A DNA stretch of 64,000 bases from Gallionella sp. (GTDB lineage Bacteria; Pseudomonadota; Gammaproteobacteria; Burkholderiales; Gallionellaceae). Position numbers and translations under genes: made by a program. The stretch is taken from assembly GCA_028714895.1 (NCBI GenBank), contig JAQTLM010000012.1, positions 16,291-80,290 on the forward strand. The letters are read 5' to 3'. The notes below the pieces were generated by a model. It did not search any database. It had not been told where the DNA came from and saw only the letters and a program-made list of their open reading frames with translations. This document shows positions 26,634-35,200 of this stretch, piece by piece (the first letter of the stretch is position 1; each line of letters begins with the position of its first letter).

Positions 26634-27533
26634 CTAAAAATAGGCGGCTTGCAGCAGCCAGCCCAGCGCACTCAGCGCGCCGAAGAAAATCACCACATGC
26701 GCCCAACTCCAGAACAAGTAGCGGTGCGATAATTTCTCCGGCGTGAGGTTGCTGATCAGAAATAATTTGCCGTCGCGCGGCTGGTCGATGAGGTGGATAT
26801 CCGGCTGCGCCTGCGCTTCACGCTTTTTCTTCGCCACTTCGCGCTTGGCGGCCTGGCGCGCCAGCAGCCATTCGTTCATGTCCAGTTCGCCGTCGTTGTT
26901 CAGGTCGAAGCGCGCGTGCAGCGCGGGCTTGTCCTGCTTCCATTCGGCGAGCAGCGCATTGAGTTCCGCGCGACTGTCGAATTCTAACGCGTCGCTTCGC
27001 GTGCGGAACTCGCCGATGACATACAGGTTGTCGCTGTTGATGAGCTTCCACTCGGTGTAGCGATAATCGCCTTCCTGCCATTGGTCGCGGTGTTTAGTGA
27101 TGATCTCGGCATGTTCCGGATCGACCACGCAATCGCCCGTGTCATCGCGCAACACGAACGAATCGCTGCTTTCGCCGCTGTCCACAGTTTTCCACTTGTC
27201 TTTCGAGCCGCGCTGTTCGATTTTGTAGCGATACCACAGGCAGGGCAGTTGGCGGCATTTGCTGATCAGCGGCATTTCACCGAACGGTTTGCCGCGCCCG
27301 ATCAGTTCGACATAACCTTGCGCGGCGGAAGCGACCCTGGAAGTCGGCGTGCCGCGTATCGCACGCAGCCGTTTCAGTGCCGAGAGCCAGGCCGCGAAGC
27401 TGATGATCGCCATTGCGGACAGACAGCCCAGCCAAGCCTCGCGCGATTCCAGTTTGACGCCGACAAACAGCAGTAGTAACTGTGCGCCGGAGGTGATGAG
27501 CTCGGCGTAGCTGCGGCGCAGCGAAACCAGCAT
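26634..27533 (-). CDS. GIDE-like membrane protein with an EF-hand
   Basis: 299 residues. Two N-terminal membrane helices (about 10-50), a cytosolic GIDE/E3-ligase-like beta domain around LPCLWYRYKIEQRG and YTEWKLIN, a canonical EF-hand loop DLNNDGELDMNEW, a Lys/Arg-rich coiled coil and a C-terminal membrane helix. The GIDE domain name comes from a mitochondrial ubiquitin ligase, but no RING is present, so ligase activity is not implied. It lies 5 bases downstream of lemA on the same strand; this pairing recurs in bacteria. Function unknown, probably membrane-associated. Confidence 0.72.
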   Translation of the reverse strand: MLVSLRRSYAELITSGAQLLLLFVGVKLESREAWLGCLSAMAIISFAAWLSALKRLRAIRGTPTSRVASAAQGYVELIGRGKPFGEMPLISKCRQLPCLWYRYKIEQRGSKDKWKTVDSGESSDSFVLRDDTGDCVVDPEHAEIITKHRDQWQEGDYRYTEWKLINSDNLYVIGEFRTRSDALEFDSRAELNALLAEWKQDKPALHARFDLNNDGELDMNEWLLARQAAKREVAKKKREAQAQPDIHLIDQPRDGKLFLISNLTPEKLSHRYLFWSWAHVVIFFGALSALGWLLQAAYF

Positions 27534-27538
27534 GGTGC

Positions 27539-28105
27539 TTAACTAAATAGCTGCTTCATATCTACATCCGCCTTCTCGCTGGCGGAAAATTCCAGCAGCG
27601 GTTTTTCGCCGAAATTGAACATCTTCGCGATGATGCTGGCGGGGAATACCTCGATCTGCACGTTGTTGATGTTCACCGCTTCGTTATATAACTCGCGGCG
27701 GTCGGCGATGCCGTTCTCCAGCGAGGTGATGCGGGTCTGCAACTGCATGAAATTCTCGTTGGCCTTCAGTTCCGGGTAGGCTTCCGCCACTGCGAAAATG
27801 TTGCCCAGCCCCATGCGCAGCATGCCTTCCGCCTGTCCCAGCGCAGGGATGTCCTGACGTTCGCGCGCGGACTGCACCTGCGAACGCGCTTCGATGACTT
27901 TTTGCAGCGTGGCCTGCTCGAACTGCTTGTATTGCTTGCACACCTCGACCAGCTTGGGCAGTTCGTCGTGACGCTGCTTGAGCAGCACGTCGATGTTCGC
28001 CCATGCCTTGGCAACGGCGTGCTTGACGTTCACCAGATAGTTATACAGGCCGATGCCGTAGAACAACAGGACTGCGACGATGCCGAGAAGAATCAATATA
28101 GCCAT
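27539..28105 (-). CDS. lemA: LemA family protein
   Basis: 188 residues: an N-terminal anchor followed by the helical LemA domain, with YNYLVNVKHAVAKAWANIDVLLKQRHDELPKL in two recognisable blocks (positions about 22-54), AYPELKANENFMQLQ, and the C-terminal FPASIIAKMFNFGEKPLLEFS. LemA proteins are membrane-anchored helical bundles of uncertain role. It is transcribed with the GIDE-like gene. Confidence 0.93.
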   Translation of the reverse strand: MAILILLGIVAVLLFYGIGLYNYLVNVKHAVAKAWANIDVLLKQRHDELPKLVEVCKQYKQFEQATLQKVIEARSQVQSARERQDIPALGQAEGMLRMGLGNIFAVAEAYPELKANENFMQLQTRITSLENGIADRRELYNEAVNINNVQIEVFPASIIAKMFNFGEKPLLEFSASEKADVDMKQLFS

Positions 28106-28193
28106 GTTTGCTCCCTTGGTAAGGTTGTAAATTGTGCTGCTCTATTGTGATGCGAATCCGCATCGTAAAGCAAAACCGGCTCGTGATGATGAC

Positions 28194-28940
28194 CTACATG
28201 ATTAGCCGGTTATTCAAACAGGTTTTGGCTTGCGCGAGCCGGGTCAGCGTCGGCAGCAGGTTCAGCCCGGTTTGCTCCTTCAATGCCAGCGCGCTTTCTT
28301 TTAATTCGTCGAATGGAATTTCGATGGGATGGCCTGCTGCGGCCAGTGCCACCGCGTTGCCGCTCTCGCATGAAGGGAACAGCAGCACGCGATCCTCGAA
28401 CGCCTCTGTGATGTGGGTGGAAGTTCTCTTGAAACTGCGGCTGCGTGTCAGCAGGTTCACCGCCATGACCCCGTTATCGCCCAAGCGGGATCGGCAAGCC
28501 TGATAGAAGGGCAATGTCTCCAGCGCTCCCGCACGCGCTTTTTCGTCGAAGCCGTCCACCAGGATCAGGTCGAATTTTTTGTTACTGTTGAGCATGTATT
28601 CCGCGCCGTCGCCAATCACCAGATTGAGACGCTTCGGGTCTTCCGGCAGCTTGAAGAACTGCCGCGCCGCGGCGATCACGGCGGGTTCGATCTCCACCAC
28701 GGTGAGATGCGCGAGCGGATAGTGGCGATACATGAACTTGGTCAGCGAAGCCGCACCGAGGCCGATCAGCAGCACCTTCCGGGGCGCGTCGCGCAGCAGC
28801 AGGCTCGTCATCATCTCGCGCGTATATTCCAGCTCCAGGTTCCACGGCCGCGCGATGCGCATCGCGCCCTGTACCCATTCGGAACTGAAGTGCAGGGTGC
28901 GCACGCCGGCTTCTTCACTGATTTCTATTGGTGTTGCCAT
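28194..28940 (-). CDS. Spermidine-synthase-like Rossmann protein
   Basis: 248 residues from the ATG at 28940 (an upstream TTG at 29015 would add 25). It has the nucleotide-binding motif LLIGLGAASLTKFMYR, the acidic strand end TVVEIEP, and the VDGFDEKARAG segment at the place of the catalytic loop in polyamine aminopropyltransferases. The N-terminal strand domain of true SpeE is very short. Many such proteins are annotated spermidine synthase-like without proven activity. Confidence 0.78.
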   Translation of the reverse strand: MATPIEISEEAGVRTLHFSSEWVQGAMRIARPWNLELEYTREMMTSLLLRDAPRKVLLIGLGAASLTKFMYRHYPLAHLTVVEIEPAVIAAARQFFKLPEDPKRLNLVIGDGAEYMLNSNKKFDLILVDGFDEKARAGALETLPFYQACRSRLGDNGVMAVNLLTRSRSFKRTSTHITEAFEDRVLLFPSCESGNAVALAAAGHPIEIPFDELKESALALKEQTGLNLLPTLTRLAQAKTCLNNRLIM

Positions 28941-29047
28941 GAGTTTTGATAGCCATTCCGGTGCAAGCGGGAATTTAGGACTGAATGAAAGTGTAGGCTG
29001 GATTATCGCAGACAACTTTGATAATGCCGAACTTCAGCGCGCAGCAA

Positions 29048-29137
29048 GTAGCCCGTATGGAACGAAGTGGAATGCGGGAAGCGATGCGGCGGCCATCGGT
29101 TTCTTCCCCGCATTGCGCTGCGCTTCATGCGGGCTAC
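29048..29137. repeat. GTAGCCCG-type long REP/BIME
   Basis: A ~90-base imperfect palindrome: GTAGCCCGTATGGAACGAAG at the left and CGCTTCATGCGGGCTAC at the right, each arm itself a hairpin. Four further copies lie at 30026, 30578, 31258 and 46592. Apart from this, the 28941-29189 gap holds nothing I recognise. Confidence 0.85.
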
Positions 29138-29189
29138 GAGGCTACTACGAGACTTTGATCATACCGAGCCTCAGGGATGATGCCGAGAT

Positions 29190-29459
29190 TCAGTGCGCAG
29201 ATTTTTTGGCACGGGTTAGAGTGGTTTCTACCTGCACCATAAATTCCGAAACCGACACGCCTAGAACGGGTGCCAGCTTGAATAGGGTTTTGATGCTCGC
29301 ACTGTTGCGGCCAAGCTCCAGCAGGGAAATGTAATTGCGCTCCAAGCCGGATTCATGCGCGAGAACCTCTTGCGACAGCTCACGCTGTTTGCGCAATTCT
29401 CGCAGCACTATTCCAAATGCAACTTCTGGTTCCACTACCTCTCCCCGTTTGCGGGGCAA
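29190..29459 (-). CDS. XRE-family helix-turn-helix regulator
   Basis: 89 residues, a single Cro/CI-type HTH: FGIVLRELRKQRELSQEVLA, then ESGLERNYISLLELGRNSAS, typical of small phage- or plasmid-type repressors. No signal or second domain. It is divergent from the zinc-ribbon membrane protein at 29571, with 111 bases between. Confidence 0.85.
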   Translation of the reverse strand: MPRKRGEVVEPEVAFGIVLRELRKQRELSQEVLAHESGLERNYISLLELGRNSASIKTLFKLAPVLGVSVSEFMVQVETTLTRAKKSAH

Positions 29460-29570
29460 GGTACGGCGAAGTTAAGTTTGCGTCTTCACAATATATTGGG
29501 CAATATGCGGCAGCGCGCACACCACTGTGCGCGGGATGCCGATTAACTTACGTCAGGAGGTTACAGCAAC

Positions 29571-30011
29571 ATGAAATGTCCAAAATGCGAATCTGAAAAT
29601 ACACAACGTCTTGAAGTAGCTTTCCACAGCGGCACACAGAATATCTCCACGACTAGTAATTCGGCTGGAGTTGGTATCGGCAGCGGTGGCAGAATCGGCT
29701 TCGGTGGCGGTGTCACGAAAACATCTGGTCAATCACAATCAGTCTTGGCTGCTGCCTGCACTCCTCCAGCGAAGAAACCCTACAAGTGGCCTGCTATTGT
29801 TGCCTTTTTCGGCCTTCTCATGGGGTTGTCTGGGTTTAAGGATATGAGTACGATTTTAGCGGGGCTGCCGCTTCTAGGTATCGGTGCATTCAGCGGGTAT
29901 GTTCTTTATTTCAGATTTCAATTCAACTCCAAGGAATGGCCGAAGGTTTATCAGTATTGGGTTGAATCGTGGATTTGCCACAAGTGCGGTGGCATTTATC
30001 ACCAGGCGTAA
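29571..30011 (+). CDS. Zinc-ribbon membrane protein, unknown
   Basis: 146 residues. N-terminal MKCPKCESEN and C-terminal WICHKCGGIYH each carry a CxxC, which could form one zinc ribbon brought together around two central membrane helices (about 74-118). A Gly/Ser-rich stretch (GVGIGSGGRIGFGGG) precedes the helices. Ribosome site AGGAGG upstream. No family recognised. Confidence 0.7.
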   Translation: MKCPKCESENTQRLEVAFHSGTQNISTTSNSAGVGIGSGGRIGFGGGVTKTSGQSQSVLAAACTPPAKKPYKWPAIVAFFGLLMGLSGFKDMSTILAGLPLLGIGAFSGYVLYFRFQFNSKEWPKVYQYWVESWICHKCGGIYHQA

Positions 30012-30025
30012 ATGGCAAGTAGCAA

Positions 30026-30115
30026 GTAGCCCGCATGGAACGAAGTGGAATGCGGGACGCAATGTGGCGGTTATCGGCTTATTCCCCGCATTGCGCTGCG
30101 CTTCATGCGGGCTAC
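30026..30115. repeat. GTAGCCCG-type long REP/BIME
   Basis: Second copy of the 90-base palindrome, nearly identical to those at 29048 and 30578, starting 15 bases after the stop of the preceding gene. Confidence 0.88.
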
Positions 30116-30176
30116 GAGGCTTTTTTGTGATTGAGATGCTGTGGAGTTATTTTTTAATTTAAAAGGGACGGTAAAA

Positions 30177-30569
30177 ATGAAAAAGTATTTGGTGGGTTTG
30201 CTATTGGTTGTTTTGGCATTGGGTTTGCAAGGATGCGCCAGCCAAAAAGAATTAATTGGGATGGGGCAGCCGAAAAACTTTACGGTTGAAGGCCAGGGAA
30301 ATTGGAAGCAGGTGTTCCGTGATGCGGTAACGAAGGTTGGCGGCGTAGTGGTCGAGAATAGTGCCGACCATTTGAATGCTGAGGTTAAAAATCATCGAGT
30401 GAAAGTTGCTATTCGTGTAATGCAGCCCGGTATTTATGATGTGTCTGGCTTAATGTCGGCATATGATTTGAAAGCGTTTTATTCGTTATCAGATGATGCG
30501 CATGATGCCGCAAAGGAAATTGCGACATATATGGGTGAGCGTGGGTTTGTTGTAAAAGAAGGAAAGTAG
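30177..30569 (+). CDS. Small lipoprotein, unknown
   Basis: 130 residues starting MKKYLVGLLLVVLALGLQGC, a signal peptide with lipobox LQGC at position 20. The mature part alternates short strands and helices and ends GERGFVVKEGK. The ATG at 30177 follows AAAGGGACGG. Flanked on both sides by GTAGCCCG palindromes and AT-richer than core genes. Function not recognised. Confidence 0.72.
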   Translation: MKKYLVGLLLVVLALGLQGCASQKELIGMGQPKNFTVEGQGNWKQVFRDAVTKVGGVVVENSADHLNAEVKNHRVKVAIRVMQPGIYDVSGLMSAYDLKAFYSLSDDAHDAAKEIATYMGERGFVVKEGK

Positions 30570-30577
30570 ATTAGCAA

Positions 30578-30667
30578 GTAGCCCGCATGGAACGAAGTGG
30601 AATGCGGGAAGCTATGTGGCGGTTATCGGCTTATTCCCCGCATTGCGCTGCGCTTCATGCGGGCTAC
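30578..30667. repeat. GTAGCCCG-type long REP/BIME
   Basis: Third copy of the 90-base palindrome; it lies 20 bases beyond the 3' end of the REP transposase at 30687. Confidence 0.88.
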
Positions 30668-30686
30668 GAGGCTACGAGGCTTATGG

Positions 30687-31229
30687 TTATTTGGAGGACT
30701 CCGGTTCGCCGTATTTTTCGTTCATGGCTTCGCTCATTTCCCCCGCCCAATCTTCTGGTAACATGCCTTTGCGCACGTAACGATGAAACGATGAATGTGG
30801 CCATGCCGACACGCGCGACACGAGGCCGTGCTTGTCCGGGTTGTAGTGAATGTAATCCACGTGCCGCGCCAAGTCGTTGTCATCGCGCAGAGTGTGTTCC
30901 CAAAATCGCCGTTGCCACAGGTTGTATTCGCCTTTGGCGTTGCGCGTCAAATTTGATCCAGCGTGGATCAGGTCGCGGGTAAATCCTGACTTGATTGCGC
31001 GCCAGCGCCCGGCATAATCGGCATCATCAGATGGTAGTGTCCAGATGGTATGCAGGTGCTCTGGTAATACCACCATCGCCACGATTTCAAAAGGATGTGT
31101 GGCCATCACGCGTTGAAACGCCGCACGCAGAAATTCAATGTTTTCGGTAAGCGCGTGAGATTGCCGGTCAGCCAACGTTACGGTAAAGAAATATGTTCCA
31201 CCGGGCAGTTGGTTACGGCGGTAATGCAC
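30687..31229 (-). CDS. REP-associated tyrosine transposase (RAYT)
   Basis: 180 residues from a GTG at 31229 (a second GTG directly before it is equivalent). It has the family start HYRRNQLPGGTYFFTVTL, the HUH motif VVLPEHLHTIWTLP, WQRRFWEHTLRDD and the catalytic-tyrosine segment YIHYNPDKHGLV. RAYTs are single-copy HUH nucleases believed to spread REP sequences. It is bracketed by GTAGCCCG palindromes (30578-30667 and 31258-31346). The longer open frame upstream is translated repeat. Confidence 0.9.
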   Translation of the reverse strand: MHYRRNQLPGGTYFFTVTLADRQSHALTENIEFLRAAFQRVMATHPFEIVAMVVLPEHLHTIWTLPSDDADYAGRWRAIKSGFTRDLIHAGSNLTRNAKGEYNLWQRRFWEHTLRDDNDLARHVDYIHYNPDKHGLVSRVSAWPHSSFHRYVRKGMLPEDWAGEMSEAMNEKYGEPESSK

Positions 31230-31257
31230 CACGGCTTGCCTCCATCGGTTTAAATGT

Positions 31258-31346
31258 GTAACCCGGATGCAACGAAGTGGAATCCGGGAAGCAATGAGGC
31301 CGCTATCGGTTTTGTCCCGCATTCCGCTGCGCTTCATGCGGGCTAC
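31258..31346. repeat. GTAGCCCG-type long REP/BIME (variant)
   Basis: Fourth copy, with a variant left arm GTAACCCGGATGCAACGAAG and a standard right arm. It sits between the RAYT start and the 3' end of nnrD. Confidence 0.85.
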
Positions 31347-31349
31347 AGG

Positions 31350-32219
31350 CTACGATTTGGATGTCCATTGGTTTAACAGCCAGCGCGCCCACTCGGTCAC
31401 TTCCGTCGCGGTCATGCCGATGGTGGCTTTTTGTTCAGCAAGCGCGTCGCCCGCCGCGCCGTGCAGATGCACCGCCAGCAGCAGCGCATCGTCCGCCGTC
31501 ATTCCTTGCGCGATGAAGGCGGCGATTATGCCGGTCAGCACGTCGCCCATACCCGCGCTGCTCATGCCGGGGTTGCCGGTCTGGTTGATGAACAGCCTGC
31601 CGTCGCGCGTGGCGCACAGGCTGTCCGCGCCTTTCAGCACCATGCTGCAACCGAACTTCTGCGCCAGTTGACGCACTGCCGCGACGCGATCCGCCTGCAC
31701 CTCGCCGATCTCGCAGGCCAGCAGGCGCGCGGCTTCGCCGGGGTGCGGTGTGAGCACCGTTGCGGCTTTGCGCGAAAGCAGCAGGGCGCACAGGTCGGGG
31801 CGCAGCGCGAGGATATTCAGCGCATCGGCATCCAGCACCAGCGCGGCATTGCTGTTCAACGCGTCATGCAGCAGTCCCTGCGCGGCCATGTCGCGCCCCA
31901 GCCCGCAGCCGACCGCGAACACGTCCACGCCGGGCAGGTGCAGTGCGTCGGCGGCAGAGTGCAGCATCAGCTCCGGCTGCAGCAGGTCGATGCCCGGCGC
32001 GTTGTCCGCCAGCAGCCCGACATGCACGCAACCCGCACCCAGCTTGAGCGCGGCGCGTGCCGCCAGCAGCGGCGCGCCGGTCATGCCGGATGCGCCGCCG
32101 ATTACCGCGACGCTGCCGAACATGCCCTTGTGGCTGTCGCGCGGGCGTTTCGGGAAATTCGCGATGACCCGGTCTTGAACAATGGGTTCGGGCGTGAGGG
32201 CGGGGATGCGTTTGCTCAT
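31350..32219 (-). CDS. nnrD: ADP/ATP-dependent NAD(P)H-hydrate dehydratase
   Basis: Repairs hydrated NAD(P)H. The 289-residue protein is the C-terminal (YjeF-C) ribokinase-like domain only: SHKGMFGSVAVIGGASGMTG, LDADALN, VLTPHPGEAARLL, and NPGMSSAGMGDVLTG. The epimerase half (NnrE), fused in E. coli, is absent here. It is divergent from purL; a TATAAT at 32250-32255 in the 68-base gap could serve purL. Confidence 0.93.
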   Translation of the reverse strand: MSKRIPALTPEPIVQDRVIANFPKRPRDSHKGMFGSVAVIGGASGMTGAPLLAARAALKLGAGCVHVGLLADNAPGIDLLQPELMLHSAADALHLPGVDVFAVGCGLGRDMAAQGLLHDALNSNAALVLDADALNILALRPDLCALLLSRKAATVLTPHPGEAARLLACEIGEVQADRVAAVRQLAQKFGCSMVLKGADSLCATRDGRLFINQTGNPGMSSAGMGDVLTGIIAAFIAQGMTADDALLLAVHLHGAAGDALAEQKATIGMTATEVTEWARWLLNQWTSKS

Positions 32220-32287
32220 TTCCGGTCAAGTGCTATGTGGGGGTCATAGTATAATCGCGCCCCCGATTTCATCCTACGGTCATCACC

Positions 32288-35200
32288 ATGTTTCGAGTCT
32301 CCGTCGGCACCCCTGCCTTATCCGCCTTCCGCCTGGAAAAACTGCGCGCCGCGCTGAACGATGCCGCGCCCGGCGTCACCATCGCGGATACGCGCCACTG
32401 GTATTTCAGCGCGCTCAAAGGCAAGACGCTGAGCCAGGCGCAAGCCAGCCTGTTGGACAAAGTGTTGGGGTTGGACAAGGTGCTGGGCAAGGCTGCCGGC
32501 GAGCCCGCGAGTGTATTTTTACGGATACTGGTGGTGCCGCGCCTCGGTACCATCTCGCCGTGGTCTACCAAGGCCACCGACATCGCGCAGCATTGCGGGC
32601 TGTCCGAAGTGACGCGCATCGAGCGCGGCGTGGTGTATTACCTTTCGACCGGGAGCGGCAAGCCGTTGAGCAAGGCCGAACGGGCGGCGGTGCTGCCGCT
32701 GCTGCACGACCGCATGACCGAGACCGTGTTGGATGGTATCGACGGTGCGGCTGAAAAGATCTTCCAGCACGGCAAGCCGCAACCGCTTGCCACGGTGAAT
32801 ATCCTGAAGGGCGGCAGCAAGGCTCTGGAGAAAGCCAACCGGGAAATGGGGCTGGCGCTGTCGGCGGACGAGATCGACTACCTGGTCGAAAATTTCCAGA
32901 AGCTCAAGCGCAACCCGACCGATGTCGAGCTGATGATGTTCGCGCAGGCGAACTCGGAACATTGCCGCCACAAGATTTTCAACGCCGACTGGGTGATCGA
33001 CGGCGAGGTGCAGGACATGTCGCTGTTCGGCATGATCCGCAATACCCACAAGGTCAGCCCGCAGGGGACGGTGGTCGCCTATTCCGACAACTCCTCGGTG
33101 ATCGAGGGCGCGCGCGTCGAGCGCTTCTACCCGCGCGCCGACGGCGGCTATGCGTCCAGCGAGGAGTTGACCCATATCCTGATGAAGGTCGAGACGCACA
33201 ACCATCCCACCGCCATCGCGCCGTTCGCCGGCGCGGCGACCGGCAGCGGCGGCGAGATCCGCGACGAGGGCGCGACCGGCAGCGGCTCCAAACCCAAGGC
33301 CGGCCTGACGGGGTTCTCGGTATCCAATTTGAATATTCCCGGCTTCGTGCAGCCGTGGGAACAATACAGCCATTCTCCCGTAGGGGCGGGTTTGAAACCC
33401 GCCCTCGAGGCAGGTTTGAAACCTGCCCCTACAATCGTGGCGGAAGGAAATGTATCAACGCAATACGGCAAACCCTCCCGTATCGTCACCGCGCTGCAAA
33501 TCATGCTGGACGGCCCGATCGGCGCGGCGGCGTTCAACAACGAATTCGGCCGCCCGAACCTGACGGGTTATTTCCGCACCTTCGAGGAGCAGGTCAGCGG
33601 CGAGATGCGCGGCTATCACAAGCCGATCATGCTGGCGGGCGGGGTCGGCAACATCGCGGCGATCCACACGCACAAGCACGACCTGCCGGTCGGAGCACTG
33701 GTCGTGCATCTCGGCGGCCCCGGCATGCTGATCGGCCTGGGCGGCGGCGCGGCCTCCAGCATGGACACCGGCAGCAACGCCGAAAACCTCGACTTCGATT
33801 CGGTGCAGCGCGGCAATCCCGAGATGCAGCGCCGCGCACAGGAAGTGATCGACCGTTGCTGGCAACTGGGCGAGAACAATCCGATCCTGTCGATTCACGA
33901 CGTCGGCGCGGGCGGCATGTCCAATGCGCTGCCGGAGCTGGTACACGGCGGCGGGCGCGGCGCGAATTTCGAGCTGCGCAAGATCCCGCTGGACGAGACC
34001 GGCATGTCGCCGAAACAGATCTGGTGCAACGAATCGCAGGAGCGCTACGTGCTGGCGATCGCGCCGGAACGCCTGGACGAGTTCCACGCGTTCTGCGAGC
34101 GCGAGCGCTGCCCGTTCGCGGTGGTCGGGGTCACGGCCGAGGACGATCAACTCATCGTGCACGACACCGAGTTCGACAACGATCCGGTGAACATGCCGCT
34201 GTCGGTGCTGCTCGGCAAGCCGCCGAAGATGACGCGCAATGTGGTGCGCGAAACCGCGCGCCTGACTTCCTTCGACAGCAGCGGGCTGGACCTGCGCGAG
34301 GCGATCGAGCGCGTGCTGCGCTTGCCGTCCGTGGCGAACAAGACTTTCCTGATCAGCATCGGCGACCGCACCGTGGGCGGCATGACCGCGCGCGACCAGA
34401 TGGTCGGCCCGTGGCAGGTGCCGGTGGCGGATGTGGCGGTCACCTTGATGGGCTTCAATACCCATCGCGGCGAGGCGTTCGCGCTCGGCGAGCGCACCCC
34501 GCTGGCGCTGGTGAACGCACCGGCTTCGGGGCGCATGGCGGTGGGCGAGGCGCTCACCAACATCGCGGCGGCGCGCATCGACAAGATCGGCGACATCAAG
34601 CTGTCGGCGAACTGGATGGCGGCAGCCGGCCATCACGGCGAGGATGCCGCGCTGTTCAACACGGTGCGCGCGGTGGGTATGGAACTGTGCCCGCAGCTCG
34701 GCATCGGCATCCCGGTCGGCAAGGATTCCATGTCGATGAAGACGGTCTGGCAGGAAGACGGTGAAACAAAATCCGTCACCGCGCCGCTGTCGCTGATCGT
34801 GACCGCGTTCGCGCCCTGCGCCGATGCGCGCCACACGCTCACGCCGCAACTGGCTGCCGACCTCGATACCTGCCTGTTGCTGATCGATCTGGGGCAGGGT
34901 AAGAACCGCATGGGCGGCTCGGCGCTGGCGCAGGTGTACAAGCAGGTCGGCGATGTCGCGCCGGACGTGGACGATGCGCAAATTCTAAAATCGTTTTTTG
35001 AGTTGATGCAGCACCTGAATGCCGATGGCACGCTGCTGAGCTACCACGACCGTTCCGATGGCGGCGCGTTCGTGTCGTTGTGCGAGATGGCCTTTGCCGC
35101 GCACATCGGCCTGGACATCAAGCTCGACGAGCTGCACGGCGACACGCTGCGCGCGCTGTTCAACGAGGAACTCGGCGCGGTGGTGCAAATACGCAACCGC

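Noticed and set aside
29048..31346. The evenly spaced 90-base repeats as a CRISPR array
   Set aside because: Copies are palindromic, separated by whole genes, and lack uniform spacers; there are no cas genes.
32962..34764. A 600-codon frame overlapping purL in another phase
   Set aside because: Arg/Gly/Ala-rich with no family features, and it crosses conserved PurL sequence; a codon-composition shadow.
33455..34981. Antisense 508-codon frame opposite purL
   Set aside because: His/Gln/Arg-rich shadow with no ribosome site or recognisable motif.
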